12,121 nt of DNA from Bacillota bacterium. GTDB lineage: Bacteria > Bacillota > Clostridia > Christensenellales > SZUA-584. The DNA lies in NCBI GenBank assembly GCA_023428025.1, contig JAEYZN010000020.1, forward strand, positions 1-12,121. Reading direction: 5' to 3'. Both the position numbers and the translations under genes were made by a program. Shown piece by piece: positions 5,805 to 12,024 of the stretch. The notes below the pieces were generated by a model. It was not told the DNA's origin. It worked only from the letters and a program-made list of their open reading frames with translations, and searched no databases. Position 1 is the first letter of the stretch; each line of letters starts with the position of its first letter.

Positions 5805-7457
5805 ATGGCAACCAAGGAACGGTACAAATGGAGTGAGATCAGGAAGGGCAATATTTCCACGATCAAAACGACGATTGAAACGGCTTTTTACGGCAACAAC
5901 GTGTATCCGGTGCAGTCGCTGAAGGAAGCCTACAAATTGGCGGCGGATGCTCCCGGAACGATCGTGACCGGCGTTCCCGTATATGAGCCCGAGAAGATAG
6001 GCCTTGCTGCGGATACCAAAGTTCTGATGTTCAACGACGGCAATGTGGGAGGCCGCGCCGCTGCGGCCAGAAGAATAATGGGTGAACCCGGTATCAGTGA
6101 AAGCGAGTATACTGCCAAGATACGCGAAGCCATCTATCAAATGCGCGACCGCACGCTGTATCATGCGCAGGCGTACATCGGTCTTGATAAGGGTTTCATG
6201 GTGAAGGCGCACCTGCTCATCCCCGAAGGCGAAGAGAACATCATGTACTCCTGGCTGCTGAACTTCCAGTATCTCAACGAATACTACTACAACATGTACA
6301 AGGATTCCAGCGTGCTTGAGAACGAGCCGGACATCTACATCCTGTCCGATCCGCAGTGGTCTCACCCGGATCATCCGATGGGCCTCGCGTTCTTCGACCC
6401 GAAGAGCAACTGCGCCGCGATCCTTGGCATGCGTTATTTCGGCGAGCACAAGAAGGGCACGCTGACGCTGGCCTGGGGTCTTGCGAACCGCCACGGTTTT
6501 GCTTCGTGCCACGCGGGACAGAAGCGTTACAATCTTAAAGACGGCCGCAAGTTTGTGGTGGGCGTGTTTGGCCTGTCCGGCAGCGGCAAATCGACGATCA
6601 CCCATTCCCAGCATGGCGGCAAGTACGACATCACCGTGCTGCATGACGACGCGTTCATCATCTCCACCGAGGACAAAAGCTCGATCGCTTTGGAGCCCGC
6701 GTACTTTGACAAGACGCAGGACTACCCGACCGACGACCCGAACAACAAGTATCTGCTGACGATACAGAATAACGGCGCGACGCTGGACGAGGACGGCAAT
6801 ATCGTGCTGGTGCTGGAAGACATCCGCAACGGCAACGGCCGCGCGATGAAATCCCGTCTGTGGAGCCCCAACCGTGTGGATGTGTTCCATGAGCCCGTCG
6901 ACGCCATCATCTGGCTGATGAAGGACCCGACGCTGCCGCCGGTCGTGAAGATCGACAATCCGGTGCTGGCTGCCGCCATGGGCGCGACGCTGGCCACCAA
7001 GCGCACGAGCGCGGAGCGCCTTGCGCCGGGCGTGGACCCGGACGCGCTGGTTGTGGAGCCGTACGCCAACCCGTTCAGAACCTATCCGCTGGTCAACGAC
7101 TATGAGAAGTTCAAAGAGCTGTTCGACAAGCTGGGCGTGGCCTGCTACATATTCAACACCGGCCATTTCGGCGAAAAGAAGGTGACGGTTCAGGCGACGC
7201 TGGGCAGCCTGGAAGCTGTGATTGAAGGGACGGCGAAGTTTGAGGAGATCGGCCTTGAGGGCCTCAGCATCCTGCCGGTGGAAGGCTATGAAATGGACTT
7301 CAAGGATGCGGCTTACAAGGCGCAGTTCATCGCCCGCATCAAGGACAGGATCAACTTCTTCGAGAACAACAAGACGGCCAAGGGCGGATTCGATGCGCTG
7401 CCGGATGAAGCGGCGGACTCGATGAAGAAGATCGTGGCTCAGGCAGAGAAGCTATAA
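5805..7457 (+). CDS. pckA: Phosphoenolpyruvate carboxykinase (ATP), divergent form
   Basis: PEP carboxykinase interconverts oxaloacetate + ATP and PEP + CO2 + ADP. In anaerobes it may run in the CO2-fixing, ATP-forming direction. The 550-residue protein keeps the catalytic landmarks of the ATP-type family in order: GEHKKG at 213-218 (metal-ligand lysine region), SCHAG with His236, the P-loop GLSGSGKST at 256-264, the kinase-2 motif LHDDAF at 279-284 with Asp281/Asp282, and later LPPVVK and YIFNTGHFG. The P-loop differs from the classical GLSGTGKTT, and overall similarity to E. coli or Bacillus PckA seems low, so this is a distinct branch and the activity is inferred. The start at 5805 has a strong AAAGGAGG at 5793-5800. 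The 180-base gap after ksgA is AT-rich and presumably holds its promoter, but I could not pick one with confidence. Two terminators follow. Confidence 0.8.
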   Translation: MATKERYKWSEIRKGNISTIKTTIETAFYGNNVYPVQSLKEAYKLAADAPGTIVTGVPVYEPEKIGLAADTKVLMFNDGNVGGRAAAARRIMGEPGISESEYTAKIREAIYQMRDRTLYHAQAYIGLDKGFMVKAHLLIPEGEENIMYSWLLNFQYLNEYYYNMYKDSSVLENEPDIYILSDPQWSHPDHPMGLAFFDPKSNCAAILGMRYFGEHKKGTLTLAWGLANRHGFASCHAGQKRYNLKDGRKFVVGVFGLSGSGKSTITHSQHGGKYDITVLHDDAFIISTEDKSSIALEPAYFDKTQDYPTDDPNNKYLLTIQNNGATLDEDGNIVLVLEDIRNGNGRAMKSRLWSPNRVDVFHEPVDAIIWLMKDPTLPPVVKIDNPVLAAAMGATLATKRTSAERLAPGVDPDALVVEPYANPFRTYPLVNDYEKFKELFDKLGVACYIFNTGHFGEKKVTVQATLGSLEAVIEGTAKFEEIGLEGLSILPVEGYEMDFKDAAYKAQFIARIKDRINFFENNKTAKGGFDALPDEAADSMKKIVAQAEKL

Positions 7458-7488
7458 GCTTTTTGCATAGAAAGATACACAGCATGAG

Positions 7489-7515
7489 GAGCGGGGCGAC
7501 CCGCTCTTTATGTTT
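7489..7515 (+). terminator. pckA terminator
   Basis: GAGCGGG (7489-7495) pairs with CCCGCTC (7500-7506) around a GCGA tetraloop, followed by TTTATGTTT. It lies 31 bases after the pckA stop. Confidence 0.75.
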
Positions 7516-7569
7516 GTCGCTAGGCTCCTGGCAAAAAGACGAAGACTTTTTGGGGTGGAGCATAGCGAC
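7516..7569. repeat. Long imperfect hairpin sharing its core with the 131-213 element
   Basis: The ends GTCGCTA (7516-7522) and TAGCGAC (7563-7569) are perfect inverted repeats. Inside them GCTCC pairs with GGAGC, and AAAAAG (7533-7538) pairs with CTTTTT (7546-7551) around ACGAAGA. The AAAAGACGAAG core followed by CTTTTTGGGG matches the central hairpin at 161-187 almost base for base, so the two look like members of one repeat family. Confidence 0.5.
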
Positions 7570-7650
7570 TTGCCCACAAAATGTAATTAACAGACAACCC
7601 TGCGAAAAAAGGTTTTGCTATGATAAAGAACCCGCGCCTGGGTTTAATAC

Positions 7651-7676
7651 AAGAAAAAGCCGTACGGCTTTTCTTT
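7651..7676. terminator. Bidirectional terminator between pckA and the yvlD-type gene
   Basis: AAAAGCC (7655-7661), GTAC loop, GGCTTTT (7666-7672), flanked by A-rich bases on the left and TTTTCTTT on the right, so it can terminate from either side. A second weak hairpin, AACCC-GCGCCT-GGGTT, lies just to its left at 7629-7644. The site separates convergent transcription units. Confidence 0.7.
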
Positions 7677-7732
7677 GCGGGATTCCAAAGGGATGAATCC
7701 CTTTGGCGGGGGTGCGGGGGCAGAGCCTCCGC
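7677..7732 (-). repeat. Dispersed palindromic repeat, copy C
   Basis: CCAAAGGGAT (7685-7694) and ATCCCTTTGG (7697-7706) form a perfect ten-base palindrome around GA. It is flanked by a G-rich stretch that on the minus strand reads GGCTCTGCCCCCGCACCCCCGC. This matches copy A (plus strand, position 1) and copy B (minus strand, 449-507) in order and sequence. Confidence 0.6.
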
Positions 7733-7743
7733 GGTTGTATACG

Positions 7744-8103
7744 CTAAGTGGTTTGCTGTTTTTTGAGCGCCTGCCGGACGAGGCGGATGCCGTCGTCGGC
7801 CAGCATCACGACCAGCGCGATGAGCAGCATGGCCCAGAAGCCGCCGGAGATGCCGGCGATAGCGAAGGCGATCACCAGCGTCAGCAGGTTGGCGAAGACG
7901 CTTGCGAGGCCCAGCGTGATGATATTGAACGGCAGCGCGATGAGCACCAGCAGCGGCCGCAGCAGCGTGTTGGCGGCGGCCAGCGCCAGCGCCGTCCAGA
8001 AGAGCGAGAGCACAGGCGCGGGCAACAGGCCGAGCCCTGAGGCGCCCAGCAGCACCAGAAAATAGAGCGCGACTTTGGCAACGAATCTAACGATAAACTC
8101 CAT
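7744..8103 (-). CDS. YvlD-type four-helix membrane protein (phage holin superfamily IV)
   Basis: A 119-residue, almost entirely hydrophobic protein with about four membrane helices (roughly residues 5-25, 30-48, 52-72 and 76-103) and a short charged tail (RLVRQALKKQQTT). The NTLLRPLLVLIALPFNIITLGL stretch (about 45-66) is the signature of the family Pfam calls phage_holin_4_2, which includes Bacillus YvlD. Despite the name, members are chromosomal inner-membrane proteins of unclear function, often beside PspC or SHOCT-like proteins and linked to envelope stress. It is the last gene of a four-gene minus-strand operon. Its ribosome binding site (GAGG) overlaps the stop of the preceding gene, leaving six bases between them. 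A lytic role is unlikely here, as there are no phage genes. Confidence 0.85.
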   Translation of the reverse strand: MEFIVRFVAKVALYFLVLLGASGLGLLPAPVLSLFWTALALAAANTLLRPLLVLIALPFNIITLGLASVFANLLTLVIAFAIAGISGGFWAMLLIALVVMLADDGIRLVRQALKKQQTT

Positions 8104-8109
8104 AGCTCA

Positions 8110-8385
8110 TTACCTCGCTAACACATGGACGCGGACACGCGCATCGGGCGTCTTGATATCGACATCGGCAAGGTCCAGCGGGCCAAAATCCCGTATCTGG
8201 GCGTGTATGTCTTCGAGCATTCCGATAAACCGGCGGACGCGGCTGCTCCTGAACAGGCATAGGATATCCGACAGATCTTCGATGATTTCGGCGAAACAAC
8301 GCAGCGTAAAAATCACGACGATGGGAAAGAACCCGATGCGCACAAAGATCAGCGCAAAATGGTTTTTCGCAATGTTAGTCGACAT
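8110..8385 (-). CDS. Small membrane protein of unknown function
   Basis: I do not recognise this 91-residue protein. It has one clear membrane helix (about residues 11-28: ALIFVRIGFFPIVVIF) followed by a soluble tail rich in charged residues that ends in DARVRVHVLAR. I chose the ATG at 8385 because it overlaps the end of the preceding gene by 11 bases. A longer in-frame reading from 8463 would lie deep inside that gene and adds a low-complexity, non-conserved-looking N-terminus. The C-terminal motif ARVRVHV resembles the ARVRIYV at the end of its upstream neighbour, so the two may share a small beta-strand element. It sits between a SHOCT-like protein and the YvlD-type protein, so a role in the same membrane complex is a reasonable inference, nothing more. 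Confidence 0.65.
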   Translation of the reverse strand: MSTNIAKNHFALIFVRIGFFPIVVIFTLRCFAEIIEDLSDILCLFRSSRVRRFIGMLEDIHAQIRDFGPLDLADVDIKTPDARVRVHVLAR

Positions 8386-8791
8386 AGATGCGCACCCTGG
8401 CCCCCTTCTCGTCGTCTCCGGCATGCACGTTGACGAGTTCTTCGGTGAGCAGGCCGTCCTCAAACATGCCGATGAGTTCGGCGATGTCGATGGCTTCCAG
8501 ATCGATGCCCTGGTTCGCCAGCTGGGCTTTGGCGTCTTTGGGAATCAGCGAGATGAGGCCCGCGGCCTTTTTGGCGAGTGTGAGCGGAACGTTGACGTTG
8601 ACCTTGGCCTGCTCTTTTTTCTCCGGATCAGTGACGTCAACGCGGACGCGCAGCATCGTGTTTTTCGCTTTGGCTTTGGACGCTTCGGGTTTGCTGTCGA
8701 TTTGCATGGCGGCCAGCAGCTTTTCGCCCTCTTCGGGGGTGATCTTTCCTTCCCTGATCATTTCCAGCACTTTCAATACTTCCTCATTCAT
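8375..8791 (-). CDS. SHOCT-like domain protein (YvlB/LiaX-N-terminal type)
   Basis: This 138-residue protein begins with a short helical-pair module (residues 1-29, NEEVLKVLEMIREGKITPEE...) typical of SHOCT-like N-termini that precede envelope-stress proteins such as YvlB. A linker follows to about 48, then a region with alternating strands (MLRVRVDV, AKVNVNVPL, ARVRIYV). It has no signal peptide or membrane helix, so it is cytoplasmic or membrane-associated through a partner. I set the start at the ATG at 8791, since AGAGGTG (8804-8798) is six bases upstream. An in-frame GTG at 8800 would overlap that ribosome binding site. It lies 22 bases after the DUF2089 gene and overlaps the next gene, so it is co-transcribed. 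Exact biochemical role unknown. Confidence 0.8.
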   Translation of the reverse strand: MNEEVLKVLEMIREGKITPEEGEKLLAAMQIDSKPEASKAKAKNTMLRVRVDVTDPEKKEQAKVNVNVPLTLAKKAAGLISLIPKDAKAQLANQGIDLEAIDIAELIGMFEDGLLTEELVNVHAGDDEKGARVRIYVD

Positions 8792-8813
8792 TTTAAACAC
8801 CTCTTGCTTCAGA

Positions 8814-9194
8814 TTATAAATTCAGACCTTTTAACATTTCGGCTGCTTCATCCGCGGTGAGCTCGCCCCGGCTCAGCCGGTCTATGATGCCGAGCCGCTG
8901 CTCTTTGATTTCGTCGGACGAGGGGGTGGTGGATAAACCCAGATGGGCGATGACAGCCTCCAGGCGGCTTTTGACGGTGGGGTAGGATATGCTGAGCTCC
9001 CTCTCGACCTCCTTGATGCTGCCGCGGCATTTTAAGAAGGTGAGCACGAAGCGGGCTTCTTCGCCGTCCAGGCGGCAGAAGTCGCAGCCGGTGAAGTGGC
9101 CGTTCAGCTCGCTTTCGCATTTGGTGCACGTGCACCGGGTGATCTCATAGTCGCCGCCGCATACGGGGCATGTTGTGGGCGCTTTTCTTTTCAT
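8814..9194 (-). CDS. DUF2089 zinc-ribbon/HTH protein, likely regulator
   Basis: The 126-residue protein opens with a double zinc-ribbon: C9-x2-C12, C23-x2-C26, then C37-x2-C40. A helix-turn-helix-like region follows at about 56-85 (CRGSIKEVERELSISYPTVK..., strongly like sigma-region-4/HTH recognition helices). This arrangement is the DUF2089 family, widespread in Firmicutes. The C-terminus (about 100-124, IIDRLSRGELTADEAAEML) is a SHOCT-like helical pair similar to the N-terminus of the next protein. The ATG at 9194 has GGAG (9204-9201 region) at suitable spacing. It leads the four-gene operon and is preceded by its own promoter, so it is probably a DNA-binding autoregulator or regulator of the envelope cassette; this is inferred from the fold and position. 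Confidence 0.85.
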   Translation of the reverse strand: MKRKAPTTCPVCGGDYEITRCTCTKCESELNGHFTGCDFCRLDGEEARFVLTFLKCRGSIKEVERELSISYPTVKSRLEAVIAHLGLSTTPSSDEIKEQRLGIIDRLSRGELTADEAAEMLKGLNL

Positions 9195-9223
9195 GGTTAA
9201 CTCCGTTTTGACTTTATGATATA

Positions 9224-9252
9224 GATATACACTGAACGATTAAAAATGTCAA
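9224..9252 (-). promoter_or_regulatory. Promoter of the DUF2089 operon
   Basis: On the minus strand, TTGACA (9252-9247, perfect) is followed 17 bases later by TATATC (9229-9224, four of six). The start would be near 9217, giving a leader of about 23 bases that contains the ribosome binding site. A strong -35 with a weak -10 fits a regulated promoter. Confidence 0.6.
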
Positions 9253-9259
9253 TAATTAA

Positions 9260-9323
9260 ATTAAAATAATTAATAATAGTATTAAAATAATTAATATAAT
9301 AAGATGGAATAATTAAAATAATC
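9260..9323. repeat. Three phased AT-rich repeats upstream of the DUF2089 promoter
   Basis: ATTAAAATAATTAAT occurs at 9260-9274 and 9281-9295, and ATTAAAATAATC at 9312-9323. Copies start 21 and 31 bases apart, close to two and three helical turns, so all face the same side of the DNA. They lie directly upstream of the -35 and could act as UP elements, a bend, or operator sites. The rest of the 9195-9413 spacer is AT-rich with no gene. Confidence 0.45.
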
Positions 9324-9360
9324 AAAAGCAAACATGTCTTATGTGTTTGCGATGGAATGG

Positions 9361-9394
9361 GAATAAAAAGCGGCCCTGCTGTTCGCAGAGCCGC
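9361..9394 (-). terminator. glnN terminator
   Basis: On the minus strand GCGGC (9394-9390), a mismatch, then CTGC form a stem with GCAG and GCCGC (9374-9370) around a five-base loop, followed by TTTTTATTC. It lies 20 bases beyond the glnN stop. Confidence 0.8.
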
Positions 9395-9413
9395 CTGGAT
9401 TGATAATAATTGA

Positions 9414-11489
9414 TCAGACCTTGAAGAGCATGTCGGCATACACCGGCACAGGCCATACGTCCGCGGGGATGACAGGCTCGGTTGAGTCGATGGCGCTGCG
9501 CAGCGCTTCCATGGCGGAGACGACGCTCTCGCGCATATAGAGCGCCGTGTCAAAGGCGTCGTCTTCGGGAATGCTGTTCACTGCGGCCTTTAGCTTCTCC
9601 AGCGCCGCATCCATGCCGTCGGCGAGCACATTCACGCGCGCGAGGTGGGACCCTGCGGTCTTGCTGCCGGCCTTGTCGGCGATCTCGGCGAGCTTGAGAG
9701 CATAACCCAGCACCGCAGGCAGCAGCTGCCGGTCGGTCATGTCGATGAGCGTCAGGGCCTCCACGTTGATGGTCTTCGTATAGTTATCCAGCAAAATTTC
9801 GTAGCGCGATTCGATTTCCTTCTCGTTGAGCACGCCCATCTTTTCGAACACGAGCTTGTTCTTCTCGGCCTTGATCTCCTTGATCGCGAGCACGGTGTTG
9901 CCAATATTCGGCAGACCGCGTTTGGCGGCTTCGGAGACCCATTCTTCCGAGTAGTTGTTGCCGTTGAATATGATGCGCTCGTGCTTGCTGAGGATGTCCT
10001 TGATGATATCCATCGCGGCCGCCGGCACGTCGCTCGCTTTTTCCAGCTTGTCGGCGATTTCGCTGAGCGACTGGGCCACGATGGTGTTGATCGTAAAGCA
10101 GGCCTCCCCGATGTTGCTGGATGAGCCGCACATACGGAACTCGAACTTGTTGCCGGTGAACGCGAACGGCGAGGTGCGGTTGCGGTCTGTGGCGTCCTCG
10201 GTGATCACGGGCAGCGAGGAAATGCCCAGGTTGGTTTTCACGCGGCCGTTGTCCACATATGTGTTGCCGCTGATGATCGACTCGATGATGGCCTGCAGCT
10301 CTTTACCGACGAACATGGAGATGATGGCCGGGGGCGCTTCGTTGGCGCCCAGACGGTGATCGTTTCCGGCGCTCGCGACGGAAAGGCGGAGGATCTCGGC
10401 GTACTCGTCCACGGCTTTGATCACCGCAGACAGGAAGATCAGAAACTGCTCGTTCTCGATCGGCTTCATGCCGGGCTCGAGGAGGTTGATGCCGTCGTTG
10501 GTGGCCATGGACCAGTTGATATGTTTGCCGCTGCCGTTGACGCCCGCGAACGGCTTCTCATGCAGCAGTGCGGTGAGGCCATGCTTCTTGGCGATACGCT
10601 TCATCATTTCCATGACGAGCAGATTGTGATCCGCCGCCATGCTGGCCGGGTCGAAGATAATGGCGAGCTCGTGCTGTGCCGGAGCCACTTCGTTATGCTT
10701 GGTCTTGGCGGTGATACCCAGCTTCCAGAGTTCGGTATCGAGGTCGCTCATAAATTCGGTGATCTTGATGCGGAGGCGTCCGAAATACTGGTCTTCCAGC
10801 TCCTGGCCTTTGGGCGGCTTGGCGCCGAACAGCGTACGTCCGGTCAGCATCAGGTCGAGACGCTTGTTGTAAAGCTCGCGGTTGATGATGAAATATTCCT
10901 GCTCGGGACCGACGGTGGAGACGACCTGGCGGGACGTGGTGTTTCCGAGCGCCTTCAAAACGCGCAGGGCCTGTGTGCTGAGCGCTTCGACGCTTCTGAG
11001 CAGCGGCGCTTTCTTGTCGAGTATCTCGCCGGTGTAGGAGAAGAACGCGGTCGGGATATACAGCGTGCCTTCCTTGACGAAAGCATGGGAAGTGCAGTCC
11101 CATGCCGTATAGCCTCTGGCCGCGGCGGTTTCGCGCAGGCCGCCCGAGGGGAAGGAAGAAGCGTCGGGCTCGCCCTTGATGAGTTCTTTCCCGGAGAACT
11201 CCATGATCACTTTGCCGTCGCCGCATGGAGAGATGAACGCGTCGTGCTTCTCGGCCGTGATACCCGTCATCGGCTGGAACCAGTGGGTGAAGTGCGTTGC
11301 GCCTTTTTCGATGGCCCATGCCTTCATCGCCGAAGCGACTTCGTCGGCAATGGAGGAATCCAGCGGCGCGCCCGATTCAATGGTCTGCTTTAAGATCTTG
11401 ACAGTACCCTTGGACAGCCTGGACTTCATGACCGATTCGCTGAATACATATTCGCCAAAAAATAATTCTGGTGAAACTGAGCTAGACAT
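9414..11489 (-). CDS. glnN: Glutamine synthetase type III
   Basis: GlnN condenses glutamate and ammonia to glutamine with ATP, the entry point of ammonia assimilation. At 691 residues it has the length of GSIII (about 700), much longer than GlnA type I (about 450). Characteristic motifs appear in order: VGPEQEYF (193-200), KHNEVAPAQHE (264-274), EKPFAGVNGSGKHINWS (311-327), then RLGANEAPPAI and TSPFAFTGNKFEFR, the substrate and metal site segments. The N-terminal FGEYVFSESVM is also typical. The ATG at 11489 has AAGGAGG (11503-11496 region) just upstream. It is monocistronic, with its own terminator. A promoter near 11597-11625 gives a leader of about 100 bases with a terminator-like hairpin right before the ribosome binding site, so expression may be controlled by attenuation. 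Confidence 0.96.
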   Translation of the reverse strand: MSSSVSPELFFGEYVFSESVMKSRLSKGTVKILKQTIESGAPLDSSIADEVASAMKAWAIEKGATHFTHWFQPMTGITAEKHDAFISPCGDGKVIMEFSGKELIKGEPDASSFPSGGLRETAAARGYTAWDCTSHAFVKEGTLYIPTAFFSYTGEILDKKAPLLRSVEALSTQALRVLKALGNTTSRQVVSTVGPEQEYFIINRELYNKRLDLMLTGRTLFGAKPPKGQELEDQYFGRLRIKITEFMSDLDTELWKLGITAKTKHNEVAPAQHELAIIFDPASMAADHNLLVMEMMKRIAKKHGLTALLHEKPFAGVNGSGKHINWSMATNDGINLLEPGMKPIENEQFLIFLSAVIKAVDEYAEILRLSVASAGNDHRLGANEAPPAIISMFVGKELQAIIESIISGNTYVDNGRVKTNLGISSLPVITEDATDRNRTSPFAFTGNKFEFRMCGSSSNIGEACFTINTIVAQSLSEIADKLEKASDVPAAAMDIIKDILSKHERIIFNGNNYSEEWVSEAAKRGLPNIGNTVLAIKEIKAEKNKLVFEKMGVLNEKEIESRYEILLDNYTKTINVEALTLIDMTDRQLLPAVLGYALKLAEIADKAGSKTAGSHLARVNVLADGMDAALEKLKAAVNSIPEDDAFDTALYMRESVVSAMEALRSAIDSTEPVIPADVWPVPVYADMLFKV

Positions 11490-11504
11490 AATATGCCTCC
11501 TTAC

Positions 11505-11542
11505 AAAAAAATAAAGCGATCCCGTAAAATGTCCGGAAACGC
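11505..11542 (-). promoter_or_regulatory. Terminator-like hairpin in the glnN leader (candidate attenuator)
   Basis: On the minus strand GCGTTTCCG (11542-11534) pairs with CGGGATCGC (11524-11516): nine positions with one U-U mismatch and one G-U, around a nine-base loop. TTTATTTTTTT (11515-11505) follows immediately, then the ribosome binding site. The hairpin plus U-run has the form of an intrinsic terminator placed between promoter and start codon. Free stem stability is moderate. Confidence 0.5.
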
Positions 11543-11560
11543 TATTGTCTCACAAATATA

Positions 11561-11574
11561 CGTATAGATATACG
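11561..11574. promoter_or_regulatory. Perfect inverted repeat in the glnN leader
   Basis: CGTATA-GA-TATACG is an exact 6-2-6 inverted repeat, overlapping a second small palindrome (ATACGTAT, 11559-11566). It lies roughly 16-30 bases downstream of the predicted transcription start. It could be an operator for a DNA-binding regulator or a small leader hairpin. Confidence 0.4.
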
Positions 11575-11596
11575 CATCATTATTTAATTAATCAGA

Positions 11597-11625
11597 ATAA
11601 TAACATTATATTATATTATAGTCAA
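11597..11625 (-). promoter_or_regulatory. glnN promoter
   Basis: On the minus strand TTGACT (11625-11620) and TATTAT (11602-11597), each five of six, are spaced by 17 bases. The spacer is a run of TAATA units, so other -10 registers are possible. The start would be near 11590. Confidence 0.6.
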
Positions 11626-11669
11626 CTAAAATGATTGCCTGATAACAGCGTCGAATTTGACACTTTTAT

Positions 11670-11798
11670 TCATCCCGTGACGCTGGATTGGCTGGCCTGA
11701 TCGTCAATAAAGTTTTGAACAGCCAGAAGGATCGGCATAGTCTGAATGTCGGGCGGCAGCGGGATAACAGGGCTTAAGAGCCGGGAATCTGTCGCAAG
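11670..11798 (-). pseudogene. Possible C-terminal gene remnant
   Basis: A 42-codon open stretch on the minus strand ends in TGA at 11672-11670. It reads like ordinary protein (for example SPVIPLPPDIQTMPILLAVQ) but has no start codon with a ribosome binding site at its beginning; the only ATG (11738) is internal, and TGA lies just upstream (11801-11799). The style is faintly like the C-terminus of a LysR-type effector domain, which is a weak impression. It may be a decayed gene end left by deletion or frameshift. Confidence 0.25.
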
Positions 11799-11995
11799 TC
11801 AGGAGGCCGGGGGCAGCTTCTCACAATAATATTGTAAGGGATTAAAAACATGATTTAAAACGATACCAGATGGTCATAATGGAGACAAGCTATGGCGCTT
11901 TTGAAATAAGGATCGGATAAGCTTAAGGCGGTGCGGGGAAATTGGTTGCACTATAAAGTGATAAAAAATTCATTTGGATTTTTTATAATATCGTG
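11799..11995. other. Intergenic region without recognisable gene
   Basis: No open frame with a ribosome binding site was found on either strand. One small palindrome, ACAAT-AAT-ATTGT (11824-11836), is visible. Composition changes from GC-rich on the left to AT-rich approaching the promoter at 11996. Confidence 0.5.
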
Positions 11996-12024
11996 TTGAC
12001 AATATAGGAATGGTTTGATAATAT
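11996..12024 (+). promoter_or_regulatory. Rightward promoter at the window edge
   Basis: TTGACA (11996-12001, perfect) is followed after 17 bases by TAATAT (12019-12024); the overlapping GATAAT (12017-12022) is a better -10 but at a 15-base spacing. Transcription would begin near 12031 and runs out of the window. The 90 bases that follow show no start codon with a ribosome binding site and contain GCTC/GAGC hairpin potential, so an RNA gene or long leader is possible. Confidence 0.5.

Noticed and set aside
5790..7166. 458-codon minus-strand open frame opposite pckA
   Set aside because: Lies antisense to a gene with intact catalytic motifs; no recognisable domain or start signal.
7744..8103. 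Phage or prophage lysis gene, because of the holin family name
   Set aside because: No phage genes are nearby, and the family is mostly chromosomal YvlD-like membrane proteins.
8075..8860. 261-codon plus-strand open frame opposite the small-protein operon
   Set aside because: The minus strand has family-recognisable proteins with ribosome binding sites and gene overlaps; this frame has neither.
10356..11393. 345-codon plus-strand open frame opposite glnN
   Set aside because: Antisense shadow of a full-length glutamine synthetase.
11505..11590. ANTAR-type tandem hairpins in the glnN leader
   Set aside because: I looked for two hexaloops with A at position 1 and G at position 4 and did not find them.
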